Shown here: positions 6,701 through 6,882 of the stretch, one piece after another
How the letters are laid out: each line of letters starts with the position of its first letter
How positions within the stretch are numbered: the first letter of the stretch is position 1
NCBI GenBank assembly: GCA_964651755.1
Contig: CAZYZD010000102.1
Location: 1 to 6,882 of the forward strand
Direction: 5' to 3'
Source: QNZT01 sp964651755
GTDB taxonomy: Bacteria; Campylobacterota; Campylobacteria; Campylobacterales; QNZT01
DNA: 6,882 nt
The notes under the pieces: generated by a model
The model's database searches: none
What the model saw: only the letters and a program-made list of their open reading frames with translations
What the model was told of the DNA's origin: nothing
Position numbers and translations under genes: made by a program

Positions 6701-6882
6701 CACAGTTTGAGCAGACGGTTGGTACGATGGTGTAGTCGTGTACTTCGATACCCTCCGGATTATCCTTGGAGCGTACGCCGTTTCTGCCGACACCGCCTCT
6801 TTTCCAGTCATCACCGTCCAGCTCGAGAAAACTATCCCATTCACTTTGAGGAGGATAGAAGTCCAGGTTTGCCGGAGTCTGT
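3729..6882 (-). CDS. DMSO-reductase-superfamily molybdopterin oxidoreductase, large catalytic subunit (N-terminus cut by the window edge)
   Basis: The reading frame is open from the right edge to the TAA at 3729, giving 1050 visible residues. An internal ATG at 6641 is not the start, because it would cut out the iron-sulfur site. Numbering from the first visible codon, C57-x2-C60-x3-C64 and C94 (NCAKGYG, Lys96) form the N-terminal [4Fe-4S] motif. At least 56 residues precede it, and a Tat signal would be further upstream. The molybdopterin domain follows; HTNICSAG places Cys190 at the position where related enzymes carry the molybdenum ligand, pointing to Cys rather than Ser, Asp or selenocysteine. 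DPRLSN and SPWPGTEAAL are typical cofactor-binding segments. The molydopterin-dinucleotide binding domain lies at about 815-935, and HAWHQK lies near the C-terminus. The size exceeds Psr/Phs-type enzymes (~760-800). Substrate and redox direction are not determinable. The TorD-like gene downstream fits an exported enzyme. Confidence 0.93.
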   Translation of the reverse strand, partial: QTPANLDFYPPQSEWDSFLELDGDDWKRGGVGRNGVRSKDNPEGIEVHDYTIVPTVCSNCEAGCGLTAWVDKKTLTVRKYMGNPLHTGSRGRNCAKGYGTMSQMYDPDRIPFPIKRAPGSKRGDGKWIRITWDQAMKEIGGHINKTLKKGDELSKKMIIYQVGRPNENGFGHRVPHTLGIDGYNSHTNICSAGAREGSIQWANDDRNSPDWAGAKLIFLQSSHAADAGHYFQQSAGYIADARKNGAKMIVIDPRLSNSAGIADLWISPWPGTEAALYLHMVNRVLHEKATNGEDLVHHEFMKNWVNWDHLMADDAYLKKMVEFGYINEVPKEKTYEAFIEMLKEIYAPYTKEFTVKECKLEGQEHKLDQMFEMFIDAGPRVATYLWRAGTIGHRGGWMNTRAGFLLLTLRGAMAGDEGGVSWHHWHKISIGRKGDKATVAGKKPPKVDVWNELIWPPEYPLSTYEMSMILPHLLADDEWRKKWNDKGLNIPDKLALYIPRMYNPVWINPDGFRWIDILKDESKIEMSMNLSPTWSETNWYCDYVLPVGLAGERHDQQSEPSKPEQWTAFRQPALRVALEKMGWKPKNINQATLEAHMKAGLGEIWEENEFFMSMLYYYADPDGSLGVKKYWASKKDPSRPVTIAEYYDAGFSLLPNLKAAAEQEYPHSEFPCYEYMRDHGAWTEATNVYKPQEHALVIDKANKTITSHGHTYKAEDIEQDNFGVLWAKTGDKKKPIGVEVDGKFVEGFATLSRKLDFYCDWLEEFHWPEYAIPIYPRNAGERQKMIQLVTQVHHDYMKNDNEFALNTIYRLPYNIHTRSVNSKHLMEISQNHNPVWIYTKDAEKLGIKNQEAVKVRIVDTVSGLESGYFIGMAIVTEATRPGVLACSHHAGRWKLKNAVDIPGFKHKLGVMGVGAPLYSIQDDGKEATMTAKGGIKPMKPWQFKEYNKDTDNIWWDGLTGAWQNAVAPTHPDPIAGNHAWHQKVILEKVTGDEKIGDIYVNYENNMETFRAWRDKLTRPLDTTNKIRRPRHINRPAVPLTDKAYSFKIKS

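Overview
The window most likely comes from a member of the Campylobacterota (epsilonproteobacteria), probably a Sulfurimonas/Sulfurovum-like sulfur-cycle organism. This rests on the AT-rich sequence, the character of the 5S rRNA, and the protein content. It is a judgement from memory of the group, not a search result.

Layout. On the + strand, about 1-280 is the tail of a ribosomal RNA operon: possibly the last ~20 nt of 23S rRNA, a spacer with two hairpins, and a clear 5S rRNA at about 161-280. A DUF523/TudS-like iron-sulfur protein follows at 356-838, also on +. The rest is a minus-strand block read from the right edge leftwards. In transcription order it holds: a very large, partial DMSO-reductase-superfamily molybdopterin oxidoreductase (3729-6882); a probable intrinsic terminator (3688-3714); a TorD-family chaperone (3045-3659); a polyferredoxin with two dicluster ferredoxin domains (1973-3052); a protein that looks like a degenerate shikimate dehydrogenase (AroE) fold with its catalytic residues replaced (1278-1988); and an unrecognised 150-residue protein (833-1285). 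The last four genes overlap at every junction (8, 16 and 8 bp), so they are almost certainly translationally coupled. The block converges on the DUF523 gene, and the two stop codons share the palindrome CTATAG.

How the genes may work together. The large subunit carries a [4Fe-4S] site and binds a molybdopterin cofactor. The TorD-like protein would hold and proofread the apo-enzyme before export. The polyferredoxin either supplies or accepts electrons or helps maturation. The last two proteins have no known role but are locked into the same transcript. The usual FeS (B) and membrane (C) subunits are not in the window and may lie beyond the right edge. The substrate of the enzyme cannot be read from this sequence.

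The best candidate for something undescribed is the accessory set of polyferredoxin, AroE-like pseudoenzyme and small helical protein attached to this molybdoenzyme.
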